A stretch of 64,000 bases of DNA from Chitinophagaceae bacterium DXS (GCA_030345135.1 CP128386.1:651129-715128); one strand, 5' to 3'; counted from the stretch's first letter, positions 1 through 10,860 are shown. Notes: generated from the letters alone by a model not told the origin. Program-made: numbers and translations.

Positions 1-158
1 TCGCCACGCAAAGCTGTCGCTAAGCCCAAACTGCTGTACCAGTTCAATTTAACAAGACGCTCTCTTTACAATAATCACTACGTATTTTCAAAACTCAGTA
101 CCTCTACTTAGAAAAGCCCGTGCCGGTGCGGATAGTTTTGCTGCATAATAAAACTACT

Positions 159-755
159 ATGATCAGAAAAAAATCAACACGACTTATGCTGGCTATGTCG
201 TGCATAACTATTCTGCTTCTTTCTGCTGCCTGTAGAAAGCACAATGACCTTGAAACAAATAAAAGCCCGTATCAGAATTTTCCGTCAAGCCCTATACCCG
301 ATGAGCTCGAAGACGTCTTATGGTTTTGGGGCGGTCTGGGCCCTATTGAATATTATGACCGCGATGGACATGAGGTAGGCAACGGCACCGAATCTGCCCG
401 CCAGTATAGTTTTACAGAAGTAGGAGGACAGGGTAGATTGGAATTCACCCAATACCTTGGACTGCGTAATGCCTCTGATTGCGTAACAGAGATTTATACA
501 ACGAAGAAGGCGACTGTGAAATTTGAAGGCAATGATAAGTTCACCTTCTATCCCGTGGAAGGCAATTTTAAGACAGTGAAGAAAGGGTATTCAGATAACG
601 GCACTACCACACGCAAAGCTGAAGGCGATGATCTGAAAGCAGAAACGTATTTGTGGGAAGTAAAAAGCTTTGATGGTCTTCCGCTGCTTTATATCTACAA
701 TGAAACTGACGTCGCTAAGCTCGATCCCGTCTTTGTGTACGATTTTACGAGATAA
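159..755 (+). CDS. Putative lipoprotein of unknown function
   Basis: This encodes about 198 residues from ATG 159. An upstream GTG at 120 is in frame, but only the ATG places the Lys-rich n-region, hydrophobic core and lipobox (LLSAAC followed by RKHND) at the very N-terminus, so 159 is preferred. The protein is therefore probably a lipid-anchored envelope protein. The mature part is rich in aromatic and charged residues (for example VLWFWGGLGP near the middle) and has no motif I recognise. It ends 27 bases before the OmpA-like remnant on the same strand. I do not assign a function; a small Bacteroidota-specific lipoprotein is the safest description. Confidence 0.7.
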   Translation: MIRKKSTRLMLAMSCITILLLSAACRKHNDLETNKSPYQNFPSSPIPDELEDVLWFWGGLGPIEYYDRDGHEVGNGTESARQYSFTEVGGQGRLEFTQYLGLRNASDCVTEIYTTKKATVKFEGNDKFTFYPVEGNFKTVKKGYSDNGTTTRKAEGDDLKAETYLWEVKSFDGLPLLYIYNETDVAKLDPVFVYDFTR

Positions 756-782
756 AATTTCTTGCAATCAAATTAGTATAAC

Positions 783-1404
783 ATGAAAAAGATTATTTTC
801 CTGCTTGTTATTGCCTTGCCTGTTGCAGGCTTTGCGCAATCAGGACTGCTAAGTAAACTCAAGCAAAAAGTAAAAGACCGTATAGAGCAGCGCACCGATG
901 AAGGGATGGATAAAGCCATCGATAAAACGGAAGAGGGCGTAAAGAAAACAACAACTGCAAAATCGAAAGACGCGAACAAAGACGAACCAACAGCAACAAC
1001 AGAGGCAACATCCACAGACCCGCAGTCATCATTTGCAAGTTATTCGCATTACGATTTTATTCCGGGCGATAATATTGTGTATGCAGAAGATTTCTCTCAG
1101 GATGTGATTGGCGAGTTTCCATTGAAGTGGGCCACTAGCAGCCGTGGCGAAACCGTTACCATCAAAGGAACTGAAGGGAAATGGCTGCGCATGTTTCAAA
1201 ATGGATTGTTTCTTTCACCTTACATTAAAAACCTTCCTGAAAATTTTACCGCCGAGTTTGATCTTGTATCTCAATGTTAGTGAAGCCACGGAGAGTGATG
1301 TTTTTCCTGAAATAGATGTATTCCTGCTGAATGACGCTGCGGGTGATGAAAAAGGGAAAAACTTTTTCAGCTCGCAATCGGGGATCAGCGGTAATTTGAG
1401 ATAA
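783..1404 (+). pseudogene. Frameshifted, truncated OmpA-family-like secreted protein
   Basis: The first frame (783-1280) encodes a signal peptide (MKKIIFLLVIALPVAGFAQ), a Lys/Glu-rich linker and the start of a domain with the motif FIPGDNIVYAEDFSQD and GKWLRM. In Bacteroidota this leads into a concanavalin-like module followed by a C-terminal OmpA peptidoglycan-binding domain. The frame stops after EFDLVSQC. The +1 frame continues the same module from about base 1264 (YLNVSEATESDVFPEIDVFLLN) and stops at 1404, so one extra base near 1263-1268 explains the break. Even when repaired, the gene ends after about 205 residues with no OmpA domain. It therefore looks like a decayed remnant. The assignment to the OmpA-type family is from memory of its N-terminal motifs, not from a search. 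Confidence 0.65.
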
Positions 1405-1519
1405 CATATTAATAAATTTTGGTAGCATACCGGTAATTTCGGGCGGACTACAGTTAGAAAACAGGGTTGTTTAAGTTTTACCGCTTTTAGATAGATGCTT
1501 AGCGCTATGCCTGACGTAA

Positions 1520-2923
1520 TCAGCGGCTGAACCGAGTCGCTCCAAAGGTAAAGCCACTCATTTTTTTGCACACTGGCATTTGTTTGTAAAAGTCACTATT
1601 CACATGGATCACAGGATTTGCATATAATCTGGTATATAGTTTCGTTGTTCCCGAAAGTATAGAATCAGAAGCATTTTCGAGCGCAAGAGCTACAACTAAA
1701 ACAGAGTCAGACTGCCATGTGTTTTCGAATTTCCAATAATCATACTGATTATTTCTATAATAAACAGAATTGTAAGATGTTGCCGGCATGTGTTGATAGT
1801 ATATATATTTTGACGCTGCCTGATAAGAGTCAAGGAAATAAACAGGATATCCTTTTGCTTTTTCTTTTATTTGAGCAGTTCGCATTTCATTGCCGTGCAG
1901 TTCCCCGTTAAGGCCTATTTTATCACTAACAAAATCCCAGATAAAAGCCGCGCGTATCAACAATATTAATCCCAATGAAAGCGGAAATAATTTATATAAG
2001 ATTCTTTCAAGCTTATAATTTTTATCCAGGTAGTTATGTAATAACAGCATCCCGGGGATCAGTGCGATAGATGTCCAGTAAGGTTCTATGCGTCCTTTAA
2101 ACGACGAAAGAAAAAAGAAACCTAATGTGCCCAATACGATATACTTCAAAGTACGTAACCATACGTCACCGGTTGCTTGCCGTTTGTATGCGGCAAGTAA
2201 AACCATCCAGCCAGTCAAAGGTCCAAATATAAACAGTTGCCCAAGCATGTAATCGGTCGTGTAAGATAAATGATAGTCCTTCGGATAACGTTCTATAAGA
2301 TGATATACAAGAGAAGGAAATCCGTACTTGTATTGCCAATACAGATGAGGAAGAAATAATACCAACCCCAACAAGGATGCTATCCAAAATTTCTTATCGG
2401 CCAGCAACTGAAAATTTGCCAGTACAGTAAAACCTATAAGCAATATGCCGTGATATTTGCTATACATTAAAGCAGCCATGCAAATACCCAGAAGAAAAGT
2501 ATTTCGCCATGTTTTACTTTGCAAAAACGAGCGGTATACCCATAAAAACAGCGTAGAAAATAAAACCAGGAAAACATCCGGAACTGCTAATACGGCTCCA
2601 ATTTGTATGAGCCCGGTCGACAGTATTAAAATAATCAGCCTGTTAGGCTGGTAGCTTTTTTGTAAAGCGTACATTACCATCGTACAAACAAAAAAGGCAA
2701 GTACGGAAAACAAACGTATCCCGAGTGTCCTGTGAAAAATGAAACTTCCTAGTTTTATCATTAAAGCTACCATTGGCGGATGGTCATAATATCCCCAATC
2801 CAAATGTTGTGAATACATCCAGTAATAGGCTTCATCATCAAGTAATTCAGTAAATCCTGCCTGTATCAGATTCAACACCATTAAGGAGACCATCACGATA
2901 ATATAAGTACGTTTTTCTTTCAT
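1520..2923 (-). CDS. GT39/ArnT-like membrane glycosyltransferase
   Basis: This is a multi-pass membrane protein of about 467 residues from the internal ATG at 2923. A longer frame reaches 3046, but its 41 extra residues are hydrophilic and atypical. Near the N-terminus after the first membrane helix it has LLDDEAYYWMYSQHLDWGYYDHPPMVALMI. The DDEAYYW and YYDHPP motifs are the first-loop signature of the dolichyl-phosphate-mannose/ArnT-type superfamily, which transfers a sugar from a polyprenyl-phosphate carrier at the periplasmic face. About ten more hydrophobic helices follow, then a soluble C-terminal segment. The donor and acceptor cannot be read from the sequence. It is a single gene, not obviously in an operon. 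Confidence 0.85.
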   Translation of the reverse strand: MKEKRTYIIVMVSLMVLNLIQAGFTELLDDEAYYWMYSQHLDWGYYDHPPMVALMIKLGSFIFHRTLGIRLFSVLAFFVCTMVMYALQKSYQPNRLIILILSTGLIQIGAVLAVPDVFLVLFSTLFLWVYRSFLQSKTWRNTFLLGICMAALMYSKYHGILLIGFTVLANFQLLADKKFWIASLLGLVLFLPHLYWQYKYGFPSLVYHLIERYPKDYHLSYTTDYMLGQLFIFGPLTGWMVLLAAYKRQATGDVWLRTLKYIVLGTLGFFFLSSFKGRIEPYWTSIALIPGMLLLHNYLDKNYKLERILYKLFPLSLGLILLIRAAFIWDFVSDKIGLNGELHGNEMRTAQIKEKAKGYPVYFLDSYQAASKYIYYQHMPATSYNSVYYRNNQYDYWKFENTWQSDSVLVVALALENASDSILSGTTKLYTRLYANPVIHVNSDFYKQMPVCKKMSGFTFGATRFSR

Positions 2924-3046
2924 TTTCTCGCGTCCAATGAAAAAAGAACGTAATGATTGAAGTTTTTTATCGATGTTTAGTTCTAACACAGCGTTTGGTG
3001 ATTCCTTTTTGAGCGCTTTGATTCCTTTAAAGATAACTTGTTCCAA

Positions 3047-3567
3047 CTACTTTTTATAACTGTAATTATCACCATTGCATGCCCCGCGTATTTGGCCAGC
3101 GGGTTTTCGATAAGTGATCTGCAAGATTCCGGTTCACGGATTATAAACCAATTAAAAATATTGATTAAAAAGCCGGCTGCATATTAACTATCCCACCCTC
3201 AAAAGCATTCCAAATAGAAGCGATTTTAAGAGAAAATATACTTTTGTAATGCTAACGTTGAGCTGAATAAAACAGAATAAAGTATGGCGTTTTTGCCAAT
3301 CAATTATAAACTTCTGAAAATCTGCAAGATACATGGCCGTTGACACAAAAAAACTCACAGTATTGTTGGCCTTTTGTGTCATGTCATTATACGATGGTAT
3401 CGCTTTTTAAGGTAAGCAGCGATTAATGGCATTTGCAACGAAATTTTCTTCTCGCAAGACCGTCCGCTAAATCTCCTCCCAAACCTTGTAAGACAGGCAG
3501 AGACTTTGCATGCAAAATTAAAGAAGCTTAATTTCAATAAAATTTAAGATTATAGCATTCTCTCCTC
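3047..3567. other. Intergenic stretch without a supported gene
   Basis: About 520 AT-rich bases lie between the GT39-type gene and the 3' end of the hybrid sensor gene. A 64-codon minus-strand frame at 3188-3382 has no recognisable domain or convincing start. A perfect 12-base palindrome (TTTGCATGCAAA) lies at 3505-3516. I see nothing else that can be supported. Confidence 0.4.
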
Positions 3568-6500
3568 CTACAACTCACTCCTCTGCATATGCTTCATCGC
3601 CACATATTCCGATGGCGTCATACTAAATTGCCTGTGAAAATCACGGCCAAAGTTTGATTGATGTGCATAGCCAACAAGGTCCGCCACTTCATAAATTTTG
3701 TAATCTTTTTCTGCAAGCAATGCTGCGGCTTTTTTTAACCGGGCCAGGTTAATCAGCTCATTGGGTGACATATTTGAAAGCCCCTTTATTTTCCTGTACA
3801 ATGTCGCTTTGCTCATATGCATCAGCTTTGCGAGTTGTTCAACATCAAGGCTGGTATTCTCAATATTCTGCAGAATGATATCATTTAAATGATCGAGGAA
3901 ATGTTCATCTGCTTTTGAATAGGCGATGCTTTTTATGTGGGCTAATGGAGATTTGGCAAAATACTCTCTTATCTTGTTCCTGTTGTTTAAAAGACTTTGG
4001 ATCTGTGCCTGCAAATGATGTTGGGAGAAGGGTTTTTCGATATATGCATCGGCGCCCAGTTCCAGTCCTTCGATCTTTGATTGCAGTGTATTTCTTGCGG
4101 TGAGCAGAATTACGGGTGTATGACTGAATTCAAAGCTGGTTTTTATTTTCTTACACAGATCAAAGCCATCCATCACCGGCATCATTACATCACTTATTAC
4201 CAGTTGAATATTTTCAGCCTCCAGGATCCGCAACGCTTCTTTGCCATTATGCGCTTTGGTAACGGTATACTGATCGTTTAGTTCTTTAGCTATGAAATCA
4301 AGGATCTCTTTATGGTCCTCAACAAGCAGTATAGTTGGTTTTGTTGATGTTGTATGCGCTTCTTTGTATTGCTCAGCTACGGCTTCTTCTTTGTCTTCAT
4401 TTACTTCTTCGTATAACTGGAATTCTTTTTCCTGGTGAATGGGCAACACCAGCACAAACAGGTTTTGCAAAGCATCTGTTATGTTAAGGCTTAGCGTGCC
4501 GTTATGTAATTCCGCAAGCGAACGCGATAGGGGCAAACCGATCCCTGTTCCCGGTTGCTTTTCCGTCTCTTTCATTCGATAGAACGGTTCGAATATTTTT
4601 TCTTTCATCTCTGCAGGAATAATGAAGCCGTCATTTTTTACCTCAATACTAAAGTGTGTGTCCTCGCTGTTGAAAGGCATTAGACGTAAGTGTACAGTTG
4701 TATCAGCATACTTAATGGCATTGTTTAACAGATTGCTGATGATCTTGGTGAACGCTTCTTTGTCGATATATGCATGAAGGTGAATACCCGGTAATTGTAA
4801 TTTGAATGACAGCTCTTTTTGTTCGGCAGCAGGACGAAAGCGGCTGAATATTTCTTCCAGCATTTCAGATATGTCTGCCTTGACAAAGCTTAAGCTAAAT
4901 CCGTTGGTTTCAGTTTTCCGAAAATCAAGCAGTTGATTCGTTAGATCAACAAGCCGGTTGGTATTCTTTTCCATAATCTTCAGGTTTTCTTTTATTTCCG
5001 GTAAGTGGGTTGCTTTTTCAATTGTTTTTTCAAGTGGCAATTTTATCAGCGTAAGAGGTGTTCTTATTTCGTGCGCCACATTGGTAAAGAACTCAATTTT
5101 GGCGTGATAGATTTCTTTTTCTTTTTCATTCTCCAGCAATTCAATTTTTCTCCTGTTCTTTTCTTCAACTTTTTTATGGTAGTTTCTAAGCAATACAAAG
5201 GCAAGGAGTGTTCCACTCAGAAAATAAATTAAATAAGCCCAGTCGCTAGCCCACCATGGTGGCAATATTTCTATTTGGAGTATTGTGGGAACGTCGTTCC
5301 AGATTCCACTGCTATTGGACGCCTTTACTTTAAATGTATATTTTCCTGGTGACAGCTTTGTGAAATAAACTTTGCGGTTCGTTTTTAAATATACCCAGTC
5401 TTTGTCAAGTCCTTCCATTTTGTAAGCATATTCAGCCATTTCCGGCGCCGTATAACTTAATGCTGCAAAGTCAAAACTAAACGATGACTGATCGTGCTGT
5501 AAGATGATCTTGTTTGTATAAGAGACAGATTTTTTTAATGGTGAATTGTTTTTGTTTACCGGCAGTTCTTTATTAAATACCTGTATGCCTGTTAAGTAAA
5601 CAGTGGGGACGTAGGTGTTTCTCGTAAAGTCGGCAGGATTAAAGCAGATCAAGCCTTTTAATGACCCGAAATATAATTTTCCACTTTTATCCTTATAAGC
5701 TGAATTGTAATTGAACTGGTCTGTGAGTAACCCGTTTGCCTTTGTATAGATCTTCACGGCTTCAGTAATCGGATCAAAACATACCAATCCTTTAGATGTG
5801 GTGATCCACAAATCTCCTTTGTTATCTTCCAGTATGGAATAAGTGACATTGCTTGGTAAGCCATTTGCCGTGCTGTATCTTTTAAAATTATTTTTGTCCA
5901 TATTGTACCGGCAAAAGCCATTCTCGGTAGTGATCCAGATGATGTGGCGGCTGTCTTCAAATATATTATTGATGGTATTGTTGCTCAGGCTGGCATCATC
6001 ATTCAAATTGTATCTGAACATGCCATTTTTTTTGGTTGCCGTATTATAGTAATAAAGACCTTCTCTGTAAGTGCCAGCCCAGATGGTGCCATTCTTATCT
6101 TCCAGAATGGTTTGCACCAGAGATATGTCAGGTACTTGCGGCACCGGCATAAAGCCACTATCCGTCATGTTATAAGTAAATAACCCTCTGGCAGTGCCGA
6201 CAAGAATCTCTCCATTGTTTTTTTTATAAAAGCATTCTATAAAGTTGCTCTTAAAAGTATTGTGTTGCGTATCTGCGTTATAATGCTTGATCACCTGCCG
6301 GCTTTTTATACGCATGATGTCAAGCCCATGTTCGAATGTGCCTATAAATAATGTGTCGCCCAATGCAAGCAAACCATGAATATTCGAGTGAGAAATGCTG
6401 CCGGAGCCTGAAGGTTTGTAGGTTTGAAAAATGCCGGTTTTAATATCAAGTCTGTTGAGTCCGGCATCTTCGGTGCCAATCCACAAATGGCCATAGTTGT

Positions 6501-7560
6501 CAGCGCAGATTTCGCGCACAGACGTTCCACTGATGGAACTTGTACCGAACTGCGGAAAATATTTTTGAAAGAAAGTGTACTGTTTAGGCAGATAGTTGAT
6601 ACCGCCGAAATAAGTTCCGCACCAGGTGCCGCCTTCTTTATCTTTTAACAGTGTGTAAGTAGCATTGTCGCTTAATGAAGAAGGATTATTGTACTCTTTG
6701 ATAAGATGCCTGCACTTTTTTGTTTTTACATTGTAAACGTATAAGCCGGATTCTGTCGCGGTCCAAAACTCGTCATCATTACTTTGTATAAAGTCTCTTG
6801 CAAAAATTTCGGTGTTATCGTCATTGTATGTAAACACATCTTCATAGATCAATGTTTTTGTGTTAAACATTTTTACTCCCTGCGTTGATGTGCCAATGAG
6901 GATCATATTTTTGCCGAATGGTCTTATTTTTTCAATCCATTTTGCTTTAGGTATTTTTGAATGCGAAAAGACATCGTAGCTGTCAAAGCTCCTATGGGTC
7001 GCGTTATAAGCCATAATGCTTCCTGTAACATTCGCAATCCAAAGCCTGCCATCAGGTGCAATGCACAATGATCCCGCGTCAATGCCTGGCTTGTCAAACG
7101 CTGTCAGCGATTTAGTTAGGATGTTATATTCATACAGTACCAGGCCGGCAATAAACCAAAGGTGCTGATTGTCGTCCATAACAATATCTCTTACTTCCAT
7201 TTCCGGTACATGAGCAATACGATTGAAGTCCTCACTGGATGGGTTATATCTGAACAAGCCGCGATCGGTACCCACCCACAGGTTCTCGTTTTTGTCTTCA
7301 TAAAGTGAATGTATAAAGTTGCTGCCAATGCTCAGGGAATCACGGGGTATATTCCGGAAAATCTTAAATGAGTAGCCATCAAACCTGTTGAGGCCGTCTT
7401 TTGTTCCAAACCACATGAAGCCTTTTTTATCCTGCAGGCTGCAGATAACAGAGTTGTTGGACAGGCCATGCTCTACCTGGTAATGCCTGAAATAAAACGA
7501 TTGTGCATCAAGCACCTTTGACATAAGCACGCACAGTAGTATGGTTACTATCTTTTTCAA
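3568..7560 (-). CDS. Hybrid two-component system sensor/AraC-type regulator (HTCS)
   Basis: At 1330 residues this is the usual HTCS length. Order of parts: signal peptide (residues 1-20, ending DAQ); many two-component propeller repeats of the type WFGTKDGLNRFDG (about 25-640); a Y_Y_Y domain (about 700-760); one membrane helix (about 770-795); a histidine kinase with phosphoacceptor H830 in VAHEIRTPLT and an ATP-binding GTGIGLPLS box; a receiver with D1124 in ISDVMMPVMDG; and a C-terminal AraC helix-turn-helix ending near 1325. Such proteins sense a glycan fragment in the periplasm and activate the adjacent utilisation genes directly. It is divergent from SusC, with 243 bases between them, so its target is probably that operon. 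The start is TTG, the only start that keeps the signal peptide. Confidence 0.97.
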   Translation of the reverse strand: MKKIVTILLCVLMSKVLDAQSFYFRHYQVEHGLSNNSVICSLQDKKGFMWFGTKDGLNRFDGYSFKIFRNIPRDSLSIGSNFIHSLYEDKNENLWVGTDRGLFRYNPSSEDFNRIAHVPEMEVRDIVMDDNQHLWFIAGLVLYEYNILTKSLTAFDKPGIDAGSLCIAPDGRLWIANVTGSIMAYNATHRSFDSYDVFSHSKIPKAKWIEKIRPFGKNMILIGTSTQGVKMFNTKTLIYEDVFTYNDDNTEIFARDFIQSNDDEFWTATESGLYVYNVKTKKCRHLIKEYNNPSSLSDNATYTLLKDKEGGTWCGTYFGGINYLPKQYTFFQKYFPQFGTSSISGTSVREICADNYGHLWIGTEDAGLNRLDIKTGIFQTYKPSGSGSISHSNIHGLLALGDTLFIGTFEHGLDIMRIKSRQVIKHYNADTQHNTFKSNFIECFYKKNNGEILVGTARGLFTYNMTDSGFMPVPQVPDISLVQTILEDKNGTIWAGTYREGLYYYNTATKKNGMFRYNLNDDASLSNNTINNIFEDSRHIIWITTENGFCRYNMDKNNFKRYSTANGLPSNVTYSILEDNKGDLWITTSKGLVCFDPITEAVKIYTKANGLLTDQFNYNSAYKDKSGKLYFGSLKGLICFNPADFTRNTYVPTVYLTGIQVFNKELPVNKNNSPLKKSVSYTNKIILQHDQSSFSFDFAALSYTAPEMAEYAYKMEGLDKDWVYLKTNRKVYFTKLSPGKYTFKVKASNSSGIWNDVPTILQIEILPPWWASDWAYLIYFLSGTLLAFVLLRNYHKKVEEKNRRKIELLENEKEKEIYHAKIEFFTNVAHEIRTPLTLIKLPLEKTIEKATHLPEIKENLKIMEKNTNRLVDLTNQLLDFRKTETNGFSLSFVKADISEMLEEIFSRFRPAAEQKELSFKLQLPGIHLHAYIDKEAFTKIISNLLNNAIKYADTTVHLRLMPFNSEDTHFSIEVKNDGFIIPAEMKEKIFEPFYRMKETEKQPGTGIGLPLSRSLAELHNGTLSLNITDALQNLFVLVLPIHQEKEFQLYEEVNEDKEEAVAEQYKEAHTTSTKPTILLVEDHKEILDFIAKELNDQYTVTKAHNGKEALRILEAENIQLVISDVMMPVMDGFDLCKKIKTSFEFSHTPVILLTARNTLQSKIEGLELGADAYIEKPFSQHHLQAQIQSLLNNRNKIREYFAKSPLAHIKSIAYSKADEHFLDHLNDIILQNIENTSLDVEQLAKLMHMSKATLYRKIKGLSNMSPNELINLARLKKAAALLAEKDYKIYEVADLVGYAHQSNFGRDFHRQFSMTPSEYVAMKHMQRSEL

Positions 7561-7803
7561 TGACTTTCAATCATGGATGAACTTACAACTATCCCGGAAT
7601 ATTCAGGCGTATTTTTTATAAGTGGTGACTAATATTGTTGTCAACATCGAAATTGAATCAGTTTGATAAACTTGTGATACGTAATGATAAATGCCTTGCT
7701 TATGGATGAACGTACTTTGTAGCCGGGTTCTTATAGCCGTAAATCCGAATGGTTGCTGCTGCAAGAAACTATCACCATTACATCATCAAACTGATTGACT
7801 GCC

Positions 7804-10800
7804 ATGAAAGTTATTAAACACTTTTTGAAGGCAATGTTATATGCATTCCCTTCACAGGCAATGAGAAAAGCGACATTGCTTCCCCTCATTCTTATCTCCT
7901 CATTTGGTTCCGTTTTTAGCCAGACAACAACTAAAGTTTCGGGCACCGTTGCAGATAGTAGCGGAAGTGTTCTTTCAAATGTAACCGTAACAGAGAAAGG
8001 TTCATCCACAAGGGCTGAGACAGCAGTTAACGGAGCATTTACCATTAGCATAAGTAACCCTAACGCCGTGCTTGTTTTCTCATTACTTGGCTATGCGCCA
8101 AAGGAAGTAAGCGTAGCAGGGCAAACGATGATCAACGTTTCACTGCAACAGGTTTCAAATAGCCTGCAGGATGTAGTAGTTGTAGGTTATGGAACGCAGA
8201 AAAAGTCGAGTCTCACAGGTGCTGTTTCAGTTGTAAGGCCTGAAGAAATTCAAAAGCGGCAGGCCACTACCGTTGGGGAAGCGTTACAGGGGCTTGCCAC
8301 CGGCGTAAATGTACGGGGAGGAGGGCAACCAGGATCAGAAGCAAGCATCCAGATCCGCGGGCTGAAAAACATGTCTAACGCAAATCCACTCTATGTTATT
8401 GATGGCATGATCACCACTGCCAACCGCGATTTTAATCCGGATGATATTGAAAGCCTGCAAATATTAAAAGATGCATCTGCTGCTGCTATCTATGGTTCGC
8501 GTGCGGCAAACGGCGTAATCATTATCACGACTAAAAAAGGAAAGTCAGGGCCAATGCGCATTGATTTTTCCGGTAAGGCGAGCGTGCAACAAACGCCAAA
8601 ATATAGCCTCACTGCAACCCCTGCTTTTGTTAAGCTGAATGATACTGCATATTCCAATGCTGGCATTCCGCAATCAAACTGGCAAAAACATAATCTAAAT
8701 AACAATACTGACTGGCAGGATGCTGCTTTTCAAACCGGAAACATGCAGGACTATAACCTGAGCTTTTCAGGAGGAGGGAACAGTGGTAGTTACCTGGTGT
8801 CTGCAAACTATTTTGACAACAAAGGAACAGTGATCAGTACAGGATTTAAGCGCATTGGCCTGCGTGTGAACACCCAGGGGACGAAGGGTATTTTTAGTAT
8901 CGGAGAAAATGTAGCCATTACCAACGCGCAATCAGATGAAATGAGTGGTAACCCATATGTTGATGTTGTGCGCATGCTTCCAACTATTTCTATTTATAAT
9001 CCAAATAATCCCGGTGGATATGGTTATGGCAATGAAGACAGCGCCCGCACGTTCGGTACCAATCCGGTTGCACATGCTGATCTCGAAGATCAAAAGAATG
9101 AGAACTTCAGGGTGAGAGGCAATGTATGGTCCGAGTTAAAATTTCTTCCTTATCTGAAATACAGGCTTAACCTTGGTTATGAAACCAGCAACGATCACTA
9201 TAACTATTTTAGAAAAAAAGGAAGCTGGACATTGAACCAGCCCGATGATCCCTCCATTGCGAACGAGAACCGTGCAAGGTTTCAGTCATCTCTGATCGAA
9301 AACACGTTGAACTTTAATAAAACCTTTGGAAAACACAGTGTGGCGGCAGTTGTGGGGCAGACTTATCAGCATGACTATTACGAGCAGATCTGGGGCAACA
9401 AACGCAATATGTTATATAACCCCACCACCAATACCTACTATAAAGTGCTGGATCAGGGTAATACGCCAACTACCGGCGGTTATATTAATGAGGCAGTCTT
9501 GCTTTCTTACCTGGGTCGTGTAGAATATAGTTATGATGATAAGTATTTGTTGAACGGCGTAATAAGACGCGATGGCACTTCCCGTCTTGGTGCGGCGAAT
9601 CGCTGGGGTAACTTTCCTTCTGTTTCAGCCGCATGGCGCATAAGCCGTGAGAAATTTTTTAACGTGTCGTGGATTGATGATCTTAAGCTGCGCGCAAGCT
9701 ACGGTACACTTGGTAGCAGTAACATCGGTTACTGGGATTATATACCTGTTATTAATACAAACTCCACAATGGTGGTTGGTACAGATCAGCATCTGGAAGC
9801 CGGCGCTACACAGGTAAAACTTGTAAACTCAGACCTGCGTTGGGAACAGCTCGTTCAACAGAACTACGGATTTGACGCGGTGTTTTTGCAAAACCGGTTA
9901 AGTGTAACTGCGGAATATTTTATTGCCGAAACAAAGGATGTATTAACGCCAATGCCTATACTGCTCACTACTGGCAATGACGGAGGTAACCCCTATGTAA
10001 ATGCGGTAACGCTCAGAAACAAAGGCTTCGAGTTTTCTGCAACATATCGTGAAAACAGAACGCCGGTTAAATACTTTGGAACTGTTAATGTTACAACGCT
10101 TCGCAATAAAGTCTCCGACCTTGGCTATAACAGGAGCCGTTTGTTTGATGGTAATACAGTAACTGCGATTGGCAATCCGATTGGTATGTGGTATCTGCTA
10201 CAAACCGATGGACTATTTCAAAATCAGGCGGAAATTGATGCTTATAAAAACAAGGACGGCAAAGTAATTCAGCCGGATGCAAAGCCCGGCGATATACGCT
10301 TTTTAGACAATAACGGCGATGGACAGATAACCAACGATGACAAGGCCATTGTTGGAAGTCCGTGGCCCAAATGGGAGATGGGGCTTAACCTGGGGGTTTC
10401 CTACAAAAACTTTGATCTTACAATGAACTGGTTCGGTTCTTTCGGAGCCAAGGTGTACAACGGATATCACAGCGTGGTTGACAGGTTTGATGACAATTCG
10501 AATTACAGGAGTGATGTAAGTCCATGGTCTCCAACAAACACGAATACAAGTTTTCCAAGAATTGTATATGCTACCACACTCAATTCAAGGGGTGACACAG
10601 AAAGATGGCTTGAAGATGGAAGTTTCTTCCGAATGAAATACATCAGTCTTGGTTATACAATTCCTGCAAGGGCGCTTAAAACGATCGGCTTCTCAAGTGC
10701 ACAGATCTCGTTGTCTGCTCAGAACCTGATTACGTTTACAAAGTACCAGGGATTAGATCCGGAGTTTGTGAATACCAACATTTTTCAGAAAGGGTTCGAC

Positions 10801-10857
10801 AATTTCGCTTTTCCTAACCTAAAAACATATACCGTGAGTTTACAATTTGGATTCTAG
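7804..10857 (+). CDS. SusC-like TonB-dependent outer-membrane transporter
   Basis: This encodes about 1017 residues. It has a signal segment ending SVFSQ, then a carboxypeptidase-regulatory-like domain (about 45-120), the LQDVVVVGYGTQKKSSLTGA linker typical of SusC, a plug domain with VNVRGGGQPGSEASIQIRG, and a large beta barrel ending in a terminal Phe (SLQFGF). It imports oligosaccharides through the outer membrane with TonB energy, in complex with its SusD partner. I chose ATG 7804; an in-frame TTG lies at 7795, and ATG 7861 would give a shorter, classical signal peptide, so the start is uncertain. It begins the operon SusC-SusD-GH5-GH43 and is probably activated by the divergent HTCS. Confidence 0.97.
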   Translation: MKVIKHFLKAMLYAFPSQAMRKATLLPLILISSFGSVFSQTTTKVSGTVADSSGSVLSNVTVTEKGSSTRAETAVNGAFTISISNPNAVLVFSLLGYAPKEVSVAGQTMINVSLQQVSNSLQDVVVVGYGTQKKSSLTGAVSVVRPEEIQKRQATTVGEALQGLATGVNVRGGGQPGSEASIQIRGLKNMSNANPLYVIDGMITTANRDFNPDDIESLQILKDASAAAIYGSRAANGVIIITTKKGKSGPMRIDFSGKASVQQTPKYSLTATPAFVKLNDTAYSNAGIPQSNWQKHNLNNNTDWQDAAFQTGNMQDYNLSFSGGGNSGSYLVSANYFDNKGTVISTGFKRIGLRVNTQGTKGIFSIGENVAITNAQSDEMSGNPYVDVVRMLPTISIYNPNNPGGYGYGNEDSARTFGTNPVAHADLEDQKNENFRVRGNVWSELKFLPYLKYRLNLGYETSNDHYNYFRKKGSWTLNQPDDPSIANENRARFQSSLIENTLNFNKTFGKHSVAAVVGQTYQHDYYEQIWGNKRNMLYNPTTNTYYKVLDQGNTPTTGGYINEAVLLSYLGRVEYSYDDKYLLNGVIRRDGTSRLGAANRWGNFPSVSAAWRISREKFFNVSWIDDLKLRASYGTLGSSNIGYWDYIPVINTNSTMVVGTDQHLEAGATQVKLVNSDLRWEQLVQQNYGFDAVFLQNRLSVTAEYFIAETKDVLTPMPILLTTGNDGGNPYVNAVTLRNKGFEFSATYRENRTPVKYFGTVNVTTLRNKVSDLGYNRSRLFDGNTVTAIGNPIGMWYLLQTDGLFQNQAEIDAYKNKDGKVIQPDAKPGDIRFLDNNGDGQITNDDKAIVGSPWPKWEMGLNLGVSYKNFDLTMNWFGSFGAKVYNGYHSVVDRFDDNSNYRSDVSPWSPTNTNTSFPRIVYATTLNSRGDTERWLEDGSFFRMKYISLGYTIPARALKTIGFSSAQISLSAQNLITFTKYQGLDPEFVNTNIFQKGFDNFAFPNLKTYTVSLQFGF

Positions 10858-10860
10858 TGG

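Noticed and set aside
1-111. An open frame from the window edge to a TAG at 109-111
   Set aside because: Only 36 residues are visible, with no recognisable domain; it could be the end of an upstream gene or chance.
3188-3382. 64-codon minus-strand frame upstream of the hybrid sensor's 3' end
   Set aside because: No domain, no convincing start, AT-rich composition; likely chance.
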